The notes beneath the pieces were generated by a model. The model worked only from the letters and a program-made list of their open reading frames with translations. It did not search any database and was not told the DNA's origin. This document shows, piece by piece, positions 1-8,276 of a DNA stretch of 64,000 nucleotides. A program made the position numbers and the translations under genes. Origin of the DNA: Afifella marina DSM 2698 (GTDB lineage Bacteria; Pseudomonadota; Alphaproteobacteria; Rhizobiales; Afifellaceae); contig NZ_FMVW01000001.1 of NCBI RefSeq assembly GCF_900102695.1, positions 744,001 through 808,000 of the forward strand. The letters are read 5' to 3'. Each line of letters begins with the position of its first letter. Position 1 is the stretch's first letter.

Positions 1-1
1 C

Positions 2-1987
2 GAGCAGCAGCCGGATCATTCCTGGATCGTGAAGACCGACAAGGGCGACATCCACGCCGAGCACGTCGTCTCCGCCACCGGCAATTTCGTGCGCAAGACC
101 GGCGAGATGGTGGGGCTCGAAATCCCCGTCATCCCGGTGGAACACCAGTATATCGTCACCGAGCCCATCCCGGCGATCCAGGAATTCCGCAAGAGCGGCG
201 GCGCCGAACTCTGCGTTTTGAGAGAATCCGATTCCTCCTGGTATATGCGCGAGGAGGCGGGCGGCCTTCTGCTTGGACCTTACGAAAAGGGCGCGCCGGT
301 CTGCTATGTCGAGGGCCCCGATCCCGATTCCGAATACGAGCTCTTCCAGGAAGATCTCGACCGCCTGATGCCGCATGTGGAGACGGCGATCACTCGCGTG
401 CCCTATTTCGGCGAGGTCGGCGTCAAGAAGGTCTATAACGGCGCCATCGCCTATACGCCGGACGGCTCGCCGATGGTGGGTCCGGCCTGGGACCTGAAGA
501 ATTTCTGGCTGAACGAGGGGCATTCTTTCGGCGTGACCGCGGCGGGTGGCGCCGGCTGGCAGCTCGCCGAGTGGATCGTCGAGGGCGAGCCCTCGCTCGA
601 TCTGACGGGCGTCGATCCGCGCCGCTTCGGCCCCTACGCCTCGCGCGGCTATCTCAAGGCGAAGAACGAAGAGGCCTACGCCAACGTCTTCACCATGCAT
701 TATCCCGACGAGGAACGGGCGGCGGGCCGGCCCCTGAAGACCGCGCCGTGCTATTCGCGTATGGCCGATTTGGGCGCCGTCTTCGGCTCCGTCTATGGCT
801 GGGAGCGGCCGAACTGGTTCGCGCCCAAGGGCTATGAAGTGCCGGCCGAAGAGCTCGACGTCGACGAGACGCTGACCAACGACAACCACCCGCCGGCCGA
901 CCATACGGGAAAAATCCGCGAGCGCTGGTCCTTCCGCCGCTCCAATTATTTCCCCTTCGTCGGCGAAGAGGTGAAGAATGTGACGAACGGCGTCGGCGTG
1001 CTCGACATGTCGGCCTTCGCCAAGATCGAGGTCTGGGGACCGGGCGCGCGCGCCTGGCTCGAAGCGATCTTCGCCAACCGCATTCCGAAGAAGCGCGGGC
1101 GCATCGCGCTCTGCCATCTGTTGACGCCGTCGGGCGGGGTGCGCTCGGAATTCACCGTCTACGAATGGGCGAAGGACCGCTTCTATCTCGTCTCCGCCGG
1201 GGCCTTTGAGCGCCACGACCACGATGTTTTGATGAAGCTCGCGCCGATGGACGGGACAGTGAGGCTGCGCCCGCTGACGACGCAGATGGGCGTTCTTGTC
1301 GTCGCCGGGCCGCGCTCGCGCGAACTTTTGCAGAAGCTCACCGACGCCGATTTGTCGAACGCCGCGTTCCCGTGGCTGTCGGGCCGCTTCGTCAATATCG
1401 GCATTGCGCAGGCGCATGCGCTGCGCGTCAACTTCGTCGGCGAACTCGGCTGGGAGCTGCATCATCCGATCGAGATGCAGAACACGATCTTCGATCTTCT
1501 CATGCGGGCGGGCGAAGAATTCGCCATCAAGCCCTTTGGTATCCGCGCGATGGACACGATGCGGCTCGAAAAGAGCTACCGGCTCATCCCGCGCGAGCTG
1601 TCGGTCGAATACAGCGCCTATGAGAGCGGGCTCGACCGTTTCGTGCATCCCAACAAGGGCCAGTTCATCGGCCGCGATCAACTGGTGGAGGCACGCGAGA
1701 AGGGCGACCGCTGGACCTTCGTGACGATGGAGGTCGCAGGCGTCACCGATGCCGATGCGCGCGGCTCTGAACCGATCTTCAAGCCGGGAACCAACGAACT
1801 CGTCGGCCGGGCCACCTCCGGCGGCTATGGCTGGCGGCTCGATACCTCGCTGGCGCTTGCCATGGTCCGGCCCGAAGAGGCCGATCTCGGCGGCGAGCTG
1901 GAGATCCAGATTCTCGGCGAGCGCAAGCGCGTGACGATCATTGAGGAGAGCCCGTTCGATCCGAACAATGGGAGATTGCGGGGGTAA
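2..1987 (+). CDS. FAD-dependent oxidoreductase/GcvT family protein (dimethylglycine or sarcosine dehydrogenase-like), 5' truncated by window
   Basis: The frame is open from base 2, so the gene begins upstream of the window; about 661 residues are visible of a family that is usually 810-850 long. The N-terminal Rossmann GxGxxG of the FAD fold is therefore not visible. What remains is the second half of the DAO fold (about residues 1-215, with NEGHSFGVTAAGGAG), an FAO_M linker, and a C-terminal GcvT/aminomethyltransferase region (from about residue 290, with GELGWELHHP and GIRAMDTMRLEK). Such proteins oxidatively demethylate dimethylglycine or sarcosine and pass the carbon to tetrahydrofolate. 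The nearby GbdR-like regulator, fhs and sox genes fit this role; the exact substrate cannot be told. The last codons share an 18-bp identity with the end of the next gene. Confidence 0.88.
   Translation, partial: EQQPDHSWIVKTDKGDIHAEHVVSATGNFVRKTGEMVGLEIPVIPVEHQYIVTEPIPAIQEFRKSGGAELCVLRESDSSWYMREEAGGLLLGPYEKGAPVCYVEGPDPDSEYELFQEDLDRLMPHVETAITRVPYFGEVGVKKVYNGAIAYTPDGSPMVGPAWDLKNFWLNEGHSFGVTAAGGAGWQLAEWIVEGEPSLDLTGVDPRRFGPYASRGYLKAKNEEAYANVFTMHYPDEERAAGRPLKTAPCYSRMADLGAVFGSVYGWERPNWFAPKGYEVPAEELDVDETLTNDNHPPADHTGKIRERWSFRRSNYFPFVGEEVKNVTNGVGVLDMSAFAKIEVWGPGARAWLEAIFANRIPKKRGRIALCHLLTPSGGVRSEFTVYEWAKDRFYLVSAGAFERHDHDVLMKLAPMDGTVRLRPLTTQMGVLVVAGPRSRELLQKLTDADLSNAAFPWLSGRFVNIGIAQAHALRVNFVGELGWELHHPIEMQNTIFDLLMRAGEEFAIKPFGIRAMDTMRLEKSYRLIPRELSVEYSAYESGLDRFVHPNKGQFIGRDQLVEAREKGDRWTFVTMEVAGVTDADARGSEPIFKPGTNELVGRATSGGYGWRLDTSLALAMVRPEEADLGGELEIQILGERKRVTIIEESPFDPNNGRLRG
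1953..1970 (+). repeat. 18-bp direct repeat, copy 1 (3' end of GcvT-family gene)
   Basis: The string cgttcgatccgaacaatg occurs here and again at 2223-2240. Here it encodes part of a FDPNN.RLRG C-terminus that is normal for this dehydrogenase family. Confidence 0.95.
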
Positions 1988-2002
1988 ACAAAGGAGGAGC
2001 AA

Positions 2003-2257
2003 ATGACTGACTACGCGATCGTGATTGCTCCCTTGTCGAACGAGGATGGAGGCGGCTTTGTCGGGCGTGTCCCTGATCTTCCAGGCTGCATGTCGGATGG
2101 CGCGAGCGCCGAAGAGGCGCTGAGGAACACGCAGCTGGCGATCGTGGAATGGATCGAGGAGTGCAGACGCCTCGGTCGCAGCTTGCCTGAGGCCAGGGCC
2201 GGTCGAAGCAATCTCGCCGTGTCGTTCGATCCGAACAATGAGAGGCTCAGGGGATAG
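2003..2257 (+). CDS. HicB-family (UPF0150) antitoxin-like protein, no HicA partner
   Basis: 84 residues. The first ~60 match the HicB partial RNase-H-like fold (GGGFVGRVPDLPGCMSDG, then an amphipathic helix EEALRNTQLAIVEWIEECRRLG). HicB neutralises the HicA mRNA interferase, but no HicA ORF lies on either side, and the HicB C-terminal DNA-binding domain is absent. Start ATG at 2003 follows a perfect AAGGAGG, 15 nt after the upstream stop, so it is probably co-translated with the dehydrogenase gene. The last 11 residues (SFDPNNERLRG) copy the C-terminus of that upstream protein, with 18 bp identical; this is not HicB sequence. It is either an orphan antitoxin or a regulatory HicB-like protein. 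Confidence 0.75.
   Translation: MTDYAIVIAPLSNEDGGGFVGRVPDLPGCMSDGASAEEALRNTQLAIVEWIEECRRLGRSLPEARAGRSNLAVSFDPNNERLRG
2223..2240 (+). repeat. 18-bp direct repeat, copy 2 (3' end of HicB-like gene)
   Basis: Exact copy of 1953-1970, 270 bp downstream, in the same reading frame relative to the encoded peptide FDPNN. The following bases diverge but still encode RLRG and a stop. Confidence 0.95.
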
Positions 2258-2310
2258 GGGCGGCGAAAGCGTCTTGCCGGGCTTTCTCGGGTGGCTGTAG
2301 AGAGGGCGCC

Positions 2311-2649
2311 ATGACCTTTCCGACCGCTCAGACGCCCCCCGAAGACTGCACCACGATGGACGAGGTGCGCGCCGAAATCGACCGGCTGGACCGGATCCTC
2401 GTGACGCTCCTGGCCGAGCGCCAGCGCTACATCGAAGCCGCCGGGCGGATCAAACCGCGCGCCGATGAGGTTCGGCTGCCCTGGCGGATCGAGGATGTCG
2501 TCGCGAAGGTGCTTGCGGAAGCCCGCACGCAAGGGCTCTCGGAGAAGATCGCCGAGCCGGTCTGGCGCGAACTGATCGATCGCTCGATCGACCATGAGCA
2601 CGAGGTCTGGGACCGCCACCGCTCAGCGGCCGTGGAAAAGAGCTCCTGA
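2311..2649 (+). CDS. Chorismate mutase, AroQ class
   Basis: 112 residues, all helical, matching the monofunctional AroQ chorismate mutase fold: an N-terminal long helix DEVRAEIDRLDRILVTLLAE followed by RQRYIEAAGRIK, then EDVVAKVLAEARTQGL. The enzyme converts chorismate to prephenate for phenylalanine/tyrosine synthesis in the cytoplasm; an isochorismate-pyruvate lyase of the PchB type has the same fold and cannot be excluded. ATG at 2311 has a GAGAGGG-type ribosome site. It lies 53 bp after the HicB-like gene on the same strand and has no pathway neighbour. Confidence 0.8.
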   Translation: MTFPTAQTPPEDCTTMDEVRAEIDRLDRILVTLLAERQRYIEAAGRIKPRADEVRLPWRIEDVVAKVLAEARTQGLSEKIAEPVWRELIDRSIDHEHEVWDRHRSAAVEKSS

Positions 2650-2715
2650 CGCCTTGGCGAAGGAGGCCGACCGCCTCTGTCGGCGGCCGGATGCCGACGA
2701 AAGCCGCGGGCGCCC

Positions 2716-3399
2716 TCAATTCGACCGTGAAGCGACCTCGTCGAGATGGTGGAGAAGGTCGCCCGGGTCTTCATAGACGCGGAGCGCGCCGGCGCGTTCG
2801 AGCTCGTTCTGGCCGTAGCCGCCGGAAAGAAAGCCGACGCCGAGCGCCCGGCAGCGCGCTGCCGCCAGCATGTCCCAGATGGAATCCCCGACGACGATCG
2901 AACGCTCGATCGGCACGTCGAGACGGCGCGCGGCTTCCACGAAGAGATCGGGATCCGGCTTGGCGTGCTGCACCTGGTCGCGCGTGACGACGGTCGCTAT
3001 GTCGGGATCGACGCCGAGCGCCTTCAAATTCGCCCCCGCCGTTTCCATGCGCCCGCTGGTGGCGATCGCCCAGGGTATGTTCTGCTCGCTCAAGGTCTTG
3101 AGAAGGTCCGAGGCGCCGGGGAGCGGCACGACCGAATGCACGAGGCGCTGATAGGCCTCCGCATGGAGGACGCGCAGCCGCTCGGCCATGTCCGGGCCGA
3201 CATCCTTGTCGATCTCGCGCAGAAGCTGATGGGTGAAGAGCCCGCCGCTCATGCCGATCTTGCGGTGGATGCGCCAGACGGAAAGCGCAATGCCTTCATG
3301 GTCGAGCGCTTCGCGCCAGGCGAGGACGTGCTGATAGACGCTGTCGACGAGCGTGCCGTCGAGATCGAAGAGGAAGGCGTTGGACAAGGGTGTCTCCAT
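2716..3399 (-). CDS. HAD-superfamily hydrolase (phosphoglycolate phosphatase/phosphoglucomutase-like)
   Basis: 227 residues from the ATG at 3399; the frame stays open further upstream but that extension lacks family similarity and would run into the divergent gene. Motif I is FDLDGTLVDS near the N-terminus; motif II is in IATSGRMETAG; motif III and the acidic motif IV are in KPDPDLF and VVGDSIWDMLAA. A helical cap (about residues 20-85) marks subfamily I. These cytosolic phosphatases act on small phosphorylated metabolites; the substrate is not predictable. It converges with the chorismate mutase gene, whose stop lies 66 bp away. Confidence 0.85.
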   Translation of the reverse strand: METPLSNAFLFDLDGTLVDSVYQHVLAWREALDHEGIALSVWRIHRKIGMSGGLFTHQLLREIDKDVGPDMAERLRVLHAEAYQRLVHSVVPLPGASDLLKTLSEQNIPWAIATSGRMETAGANLKALGVDPDIATVVTRDQVQHAKPDPDLFVEAARRLDVPIERSIVVGDSIWDMLAAARCRALGVGFLSGGYGQNELERAGALRVYEDPGDLLHHLDEVASRSN

Positions 3400-3577
3400 G
3401 CTGCGCTCGCTTGGGGGCGGGGAGGGGCGCTGCAGGGGAAAGAGGGCGGCCTGCCCATCTGTCAATCCGCGCGGCCGGGCCGGCATGTCTTCCCTGCGCT
3501 CGATGGGCAGCTTCCGCTGTGCCGCAATCCGGCAAATGTGATTTGGATGCGCGCGGCCGATGCCGGATGCTCGTCTC

Positions 3578-4396
3578 ATGCGGCCTCGTTCGATCCTGTG
3601 TCTGTGGCTGACACTCGCGCTGGCCGGCGCGGGCACACAGGCCTTTGCGGCCGATGACACGCCCGTCGATCTCGAACTCGTTCTCGCCGTCGATGTCTCC
3701 TGGTCGATGGATTACGACGAGCAGGTGTTCCAGCGCGCGGGCTATGTCGCCGCCTTCCGCGATCCGGAGGTGATTGAAGCCATCCGTTCCGGCGGCTGGG
3801 GTCGCATCGCCGTCACCTATGTCGAATGGGCGGGTTCGAGCCTGCAAGAGGTCATCGTGCCGTGGACCTTGATCGAGGATGCGGCGAGCGCCCATGCCTT
3901 CGCCGATAAGCTCGATACGACGACGACCGGCCGCCTGCGCCGCACCTCCATTTCCGGTGCGCTGGGATTTTCCTTCTCCGCCTTCGACGACAGCGGTTAT
4001 GCGGGGCTGCGCCGGGTCATCGACGTGTCCGGCGACGGGCCCAACAACCAGGGCCTGCCGGTGACGGTGGAGCGCGACCGCCTCGTCTCTGAAGGCGTCA
4101 TCATCAACGGCCTGCCGATCCTGCTGAAAGGCTCTGGCGGCCGCGGCTTCATGTCGATCCCGAACCTCGACGTCTATTACGAGGATTGCGTCATCGGCGG
4201 CACCGGCGCTTTCGCTCTGCCGATCCGCGACGTCAGCGAGTTTTCGACGGCCATCCGGCAGAAACTGCTTCTGGAGATCGCCGATTATCCACCCGAAAAA
4301 ACGCTCGTGCAGGATGCGCAGGACGCCCCGCGCGTCGACTGCATGATCGGTGAGAAGATGTGGATGCGCTGGCGCCGTATGAACGACGATTATTGA
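3578..4396 (+). CDS. DUF1194 family secreted von Willebrand factor A-like protein
   Basis: 272 residues from the chosen ATG (3578); an ATG at 3560 would add six residues. The N-terminus MRPRSILCLWLTLALAGAG followed by TQAFAA reads as a signal peptide. The mature protein is a vWA fold with a MIDAS-like motif DVSWSM (about residue 37), typical of DUF1194 proteins of alphaproteobacteria; their function is unknown. Divergent from the HAD gene with 178 bp between starts. Convergent with the GbdR-like gene, whose stop lies 15 bp away. Confidence 0.85.
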   Translation: MRPRSILCLWLTLALAGAGTQAFAADDTPVDLELVLAVDVSWSMDYDEQVFQRAGYVAAFRDPEVIEAIRSGGWGRIAVTYVEWAGSSLQEVIVPWTLIEDAASAHAFADKLDTTTTGRLRRTSISGALGFSFSAFDDSGYAGLRRVIDVSGDGPNNQGLPVTVERDRLVSEGVIINGLPILLKGSGGRGFMSIPNLDVYYEDCVIGGTGAFALPIRDVSEFSTAIRQKLLLEIADYPPEKTLVQDAQDAPRVDCMIGEKMWMRWRRMNDDY

Positions 4397-4411
4397 GGCG
4401 TCGTCAGCCCG

Positions 4412-5449
4412 CTACGACAGCACCTTCTCGCGCCCCTGGCGTTCCTGTTGCGGCGAGCGGCCGTAGAGCTCGCGGTAGCATTTGGAAAAATGCGAGGCGG
4501 AGACGAAGCCGCAGGCGACCGCCACTTCCACGATCGGCACGTCCGACTGGATGAGGAGATGGCGGGCCCGGTCGAGCCGGATTTCCAGATAATAGCGCGC
4601 CGGAGAGCGCCCGAGATTGCGCCGGAAAAGCCGCTCGATCTGGCGCCGCGACAGCCCGGCGTAACGGGCGATGTCGAGCAGCGACAAGGGCTCGGCGACA
4701 TTGGCTTCCATCAATTCGATGATGAAGAGAAGCTTCGAGTTCTGCAGACCGAGGCGGGCGCGCAAAGGCAGGCGCTGGCGATCCTGCGAGCCGCGCATGC
4801 GGTCCGTCAGCGCCTGTTCGCAGACCTTGGTGACGGTCGTGTCGCCGAGATCGACGCCGATGCGATGCAGCATCATGTCGAGCGCGGCCGTGCCGCCAGC
4901 GCAGGTATAGATGTTGTCGTCGACTTCGAAGAGATCGGCGTAGGCGTCGGCTTCCGGAAACCGCTCCTGGAAGGCGGGCAGCGATTCCCAATGGATGGCG
5001 CAGCGCTTGCCGTCGAGAAGGCCGGCATCGGCGAGCACCCAGGCTCCGGTGTCGAGGGCGCCGATGCCGATCTTCTGCCGGTGGAGCGTGCCGAGCCAGC
5101 TGTTGAGTTCGCGGTTGTGGAAACGCTCCACCCCGAGCGAGCCGCAGACGAAGACGACGTCCGGGCGGTCGTCGGTGCGGGCCCGCTCCTTCGCTTCCTT
5201 GAGCGACATGTCGGCGTTCATCGCAATGCCGTTGGAGGCGGGGACCGGCGCGCCGTCGAGCGAGATGACGCTCCACCGGTAAGATGCCTGGCCGCTCATC
5301 CGGTTGGCGATGCGCAGGGGCTCGACCGCCATCGCGAAGGCGAGCATCGTGAAGTTCGGCAGCAGGAAAAAGGCGTAGTGATGCGTCCGGGACGCCGGTG
5401 AGACAGGCTTGTGCGGCTTTTCTTTCACCGACGGTCCGTGCAATGGCAC
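4412..5449 (-). CDS. GlxA-family AraC transcriptional regulator, GbdR-like
   Basis: 345 residues. An N-terminal DJ-1/PfpI-like amidase-fold domain (about 25-215: [20 protein letters not shown]) is followed by a C-terminal AraC double HTH (about 240-330: [20 protein letters not shown] and [19 protein letters not shown]). This architecture and the [13 protein letters not shown] and YRW..LDG motifs resemble GbdR, the activator of glycine betaine/dimethylglycine catabolism in Pseudomonas. Gene content agrees: it diverges from fhs and sits among dehydrogenase and sox genes. The 5449 start is GTG; a TTG at 5443 better spaced from GGGAGG is an alternative. Ligand and targets are inferred. Confidence 0.85.
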   Translation of the reverse strand: MPLHGPSVKEKPHKPVSPASRTHHYAFFLLPNFTMLAFAMAVEPLRIANRMSGQASYRWSVISLDGAPVPASNGIAMNADMSLKEAKERARTDDRPDVVFVCGSLGVERFHNRELNSWLGTLHRQKIGIGALDTGAWVLADAGLLDGKRCAIHWESLPAFQERFPEADAYADLFEVDDNIYTCAGGTAALDMMLHRIGVDLGDTTVTKVCEQALTDRMRGSQDRQRLPLRARLGLQNSKLLFIIELMEANVAEPLSLLDIARYAGLSRRQIERLFRRNLGRSPARYYLEIRLDRARHLLIQSDVPIVEVAVACGFVSASHFSKCYRELYGRSPQQERQGREKVLS

Positions 5450-5628
5450 CTCCCACCGACCGATCAGGTCGGGCGCCTATGTCGCAAACGGGCCATTGGC
5501 CCAGATTGGAAACGCTAGTAGGTCTTTGCTCGCGTGACAATGGCATGACGCGCCCGCCGGCGGCTTTCCTTCCTTTTGAGGCAAAGCCGTTTCGATCGAA
5601 CGAGGCAGACAGGCAAAGGGGAAGACTT

Positions 5629-7299
5629 TTGAAGAGCGACATCGAGATTGCGCGGGCGGCTGCGCGCCGGCCAATCTGGGAGATCGGCGAAGGGCTCGGT
5701 ATTCCGGCAGAATTTCTGGAGCCCTACGGCAACGACAAGGCCAAGGTCGCCACCCCTTTCATCGAATCCTTGCACGAGCGGCCGGACGGCAAGCTCATTC
5801 TCGTGACGGCGATCAGTCCGACGCCGGCCGGCGAAGGCAAGACGACGACGACCGTCGGCCTCGGAGACGGCATCAATCGCATCGGCAAGAAGGCCGTGAT
5901 CTGCCTGCGCGAGCCCTCGCTCGGCCCCTGTTTCGGCGTGAAGGGCGGCGCGGCCGGCGGCGGCCATGCGCAAATCGTGCCGATGGAAGACATCAACCTG
6001 CATTTTACAGGTGATTTCCATGCGATCTCGACCGCCCACAATCTCCTGGCGGCGATGATCGACAACCACATCCATTGGGGCAACGAGCAGGATCTCGATC
6101 CGCGCCGCGTCACCTGGCGGCGCGTCATGGACATGAACGACCGGGCGCTGCGCGACATCGTCTGTTCGCTGGGTGGCGTGGCCAACGGTTATCCGCGCGA
6201 GACGGGCTTCGACATCACCGTCGCCTCGGAAGTCATGGCCATTCTCTGCCTGGCGGAGGATCTGGAAGATCTGGAACGCCGGCTCGGCAACATCATCGTC
6301 GGCTATCGCCGCGACAAGAGCGCGGTGACGGCGCGCGACCTGAAGGCCGACGGCGCCATGGCGACGCTCCTGAAGCAGGCGGTGAAGCCCAATCTGGTGC
6401 AGACGCTGGAGAACAACCCGGCCTTCGTGCATGGCGGACCGTTCGCCAACATCGCCCATGGCTGCAATTCCGTCATCGCCACCAAGACGGCGTTGAAACT
6501 CGCCGATTACGTGGTGACGGAAGCAGGCTTCGGAGCCGATCTCGGTGCCGAAAAGTTCTTCGACATCAAGTGCCGGATGGCGGGACTGAAGCCCGATGCG
6601 GTGGTGCTGGTTGCGACCATCAAGGCCTTGAAGATGAACGGCGGCGTGGCGAAGGAAGACCTCGGCCGCGAAGATGTGGCGGCCGTGGAGCGCGGCTGCG
6701 CCAATCTCGGCCGGCATCTTGAGAATATCGGCCAGTTCGGCGTGCCGGCGGTCGTTGCGATCAATCATTTCACCAGCGACACCGAGGCCGAGATCGATTG
6801 CGTCAAAGCCTATGTGGGAGAGCTCGGCGCCAAGGCGATCGTCGCCCGCCACTGGGAAGAAGGTTCGGCCGGCATCGAGGATCTGGCGCGCGAAGCGGTG
6901 GCGCTCGCCGAGAGCGGCACGGCGGATTTTTCGCCGCTCTACCAGGACGATCTATCGCTCTTCAAGAAGATGGAGGCGGTCGTGCGGCGCATCTATCGCG
7001 GTGCGCATGTCGCCGCGAGCGAGACCGTTCTGGCGCAGCTTGCCGAGTGGGAGGAGAAAGGCTTCGGCCATCTTCCCGTATGCATGGCGAAGACGCAGTA
7101 TTCCTTCTCCACCGATCCGCATCGGCGCGGCGCGCCGGCGGGCCACACCGTTCCGGTGCGCGAGGTGCGGCTTTCAGCCGGTGCCGGCTTCGTCGTCGCC
7201 ATCTGCGGGGAGATCATGACCATGCCAGGTCTGCCGAAAGAGCCGGCGGCGGAAAAGATCCGCCTGAATGCAGAAGGCTTGATCGAAGGTCTGTTTTGA
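5629..7299 (+). CDS. fhs: Formate--tetrahydrofolate ligase
   Basis: 556 residues, the usual length, starting at a TTG (5629) with AAGGGG just upstream; the first residues ([10 protein letters not shown]) match the normal family N-terminus. The frame is open to 5398 but the extra 77 codons have no family counterpart. P-loop [19 protein letters not shown] lies near residue 65, with [12 protein letters not shown] and [16 protein letters not shown] after it. The cytosolic enzyme ligates formate to THF with ATP, or runs backwards to release formate and ATP. Beside sarcosine-oxidising genes it probably balances methylene/formyl-THF made during methyl-group oxidation. Divergent promoter region (180 bp) shared with the GbdR-like regulator. 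Confidence 0.95.
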   Translation: MKSDIEIARAAARRPIWEIGEGLGIPAEFLEPYGNDKAKVATPFIESLHERPDGKLILVTAISPTPAGEGKTTTTVGLGDGINRIGKKAVICLREPSLGPCFGVKGGAAGGGHAQIVPMEDINLHFTGDFHAISTAHNLLAAMIDNHIHWGNEQDLDPRRVTWRRVMDMNDRALRDIVCSLGGVANGYPRETGFDITVASEVMAILCLAEDLEDLERRLGNIIVGYRRDKSAVTARDLKADGAMATLLKQAVKPNLVQTLENNPAFVHGGPFANIAHGCNSVIATKTALKLADYVVTEAGFGADLGAEKFFDIKCRMAGLKPDAVVLVATIKALKMNGGVAKEDLGREDVAAVERGCANLGRHLENIGQFGVPAVVAINHFTSDTEAEIDCVKAYVGELGAKAIVARHWEEGSAGIEDLAREAVALAESGTADFSPLYQDDLSLFKKMEAVVRRIYRGAHVAASETVLAQLAEWEEKGFGHLPVCMAKTQYSFSTDPHRRGAPAGHTVPVREVRLSAGAGFVVAICGEIMTMPGLPKEPAAEKIRLNAEGLIEGLF

Positions 7300-7311
7300 A
7301 GCTTTTAAAGC

Positions 7312-7336
7312 GGCTGGTGCGGACACCGCACCAGCC
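7312..7336. other. Perfect 11-bp-stem hairpin between fhs and the SDR gene
   Basis: Arms ggctggtgcgg and ccgcaccagcc flank a 3-nt loop (aca), 12 bp after the fhs stop. No U-run follows on the + strand, so it may be an mRNA-stabilising or processing hairpin, or a weak terminator. Confidence 0.7.
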
Positions 7337-7379
7337 ATAAGAAAACGATAAAAACGATCATCTCAGGGAAGGAAACAGC

Positions 7380-8138
7380 ATGGCGGAAGCCGCAAAGATC
7401 GCACTCGTCACCGGCGCCGGGTCCGGCATCGGCAGGGAAACCGCCACGGCCTTTTTGATGGCGGGCTGGAAGGTCGTTCTGACCGGCCGGCGCGAGGCGC
7501 CCTTGCAGGAAACGGTTGCGCTTGCGGAAGCCGAGGAGGGGGACGCGCTGGTCGTACCCGCCGATGTCGCGGACCCGGAATCCGTCGATGCCCTCTTCGC
7601 GAAGATCGAAGAGGTCTACGGCCGGCTCGATCTTCTCTTCAACAATGCCGGTGCGAATACGCCAGGGGCGCCGATCGACGAGATTCCGGTCGCAGAATGG
7701 AAGAAGGTCGTCGACATCAACCTGACCGGCTCTTTCCTTTGCGCACGTGGTGCCTTCGCCCTGATGCGGCGGCAGAAGCCGCAGGGCGGACGCATCATCA
7801 ACAACGGTTCAATCTCGGCCTATGCGCCGCGGCCCGGCAGCGTGCCCTATACCGCGTCGAAGCACGCCATTAGCGGCCTCACCAAAACGCTCGCCCTCGA
7901 CGGCCGACCTTTCGATATCGCCTGCGGCCAGATCGATATCGGCAATGCGGGGACCGATATGGCGGCAGCCCAGGCAAAGGGGGTGCCCCAGGCGAACGGC
8001 AGTATCGCCGTCGAGCCCCTCATGGATACGCGCGAGGTCGCGGATGCCGTCCTGCACATGGCGTCGCTGCCTCTGTCCAGCAACATCCTCTTCATGACGG
8101 TGATGGCGACCAAGATGCCGTTCGTCGGCCGCGGCTGA
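7380..8138 (+). CDS. Short-chain dehydrogenase/reductase
   Basis: 252 residues, a classical SDR. The NAD(P)-binding motif TGAGSGIG is at about residue 12, NNAG at about 88, and the catalytic Ser ([10 protein letters not shown]) and YTASK (Tyr-x3-Lys) at about 143 and 157. ATG at 7380 follows AGGGAAGGAAAC. It lies 80 bp after fhs on the same strand, separated by a perfect hairpin, so it may form a loose operon. Reaction: NAD(P)-dependent oxidation or reduction of a hydroxyl/carbonyl substrate in the cytoplasm; the substrate is not predictable. Confidence 0.9.
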   Translation: MAEAAKIALVTGAGSGIGRETATAFLMAGWKVVLTGRREAPLQETVALAEAEEGDALVVPADVADPESVDALFAKIEEVYGRLDLLFNNAGANTPGAPIDEIPVAEWKKVVDINLTGSFLCARGAFALMRRQKPQGGRIINNGSISAYAPRPGSVPYTASKHAISGLTKTLALDGRPFDIACGQIDIGNAGTDMAAAQAKGVPQANGSIAVEPLMDTREVADAVLHMASLPLSSNILFMTVMATKMPFVGRG

Positions 8139-8276
8139 CCGGCTTCTGTCGGGCGCTTTCCCGCCGGACACGCGCCCGTCGGCAGTCGTCGCGAAGTTTT
8201 CCCTGGCTTCGGCTATCTCGGGGCCAGGGAAGGACGTGCGTGGCCCCTCTCGGATGAAGGCGGCGGGTGTGGCGGC

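Noticed and set aside
5398-5628. 77-residue N-terminal extension of Fhs
   Set aside because: The extension overlaps the divergent regulator's start and has no family counterpart; the TTG at 5629 gives the standard N-terminus and length.
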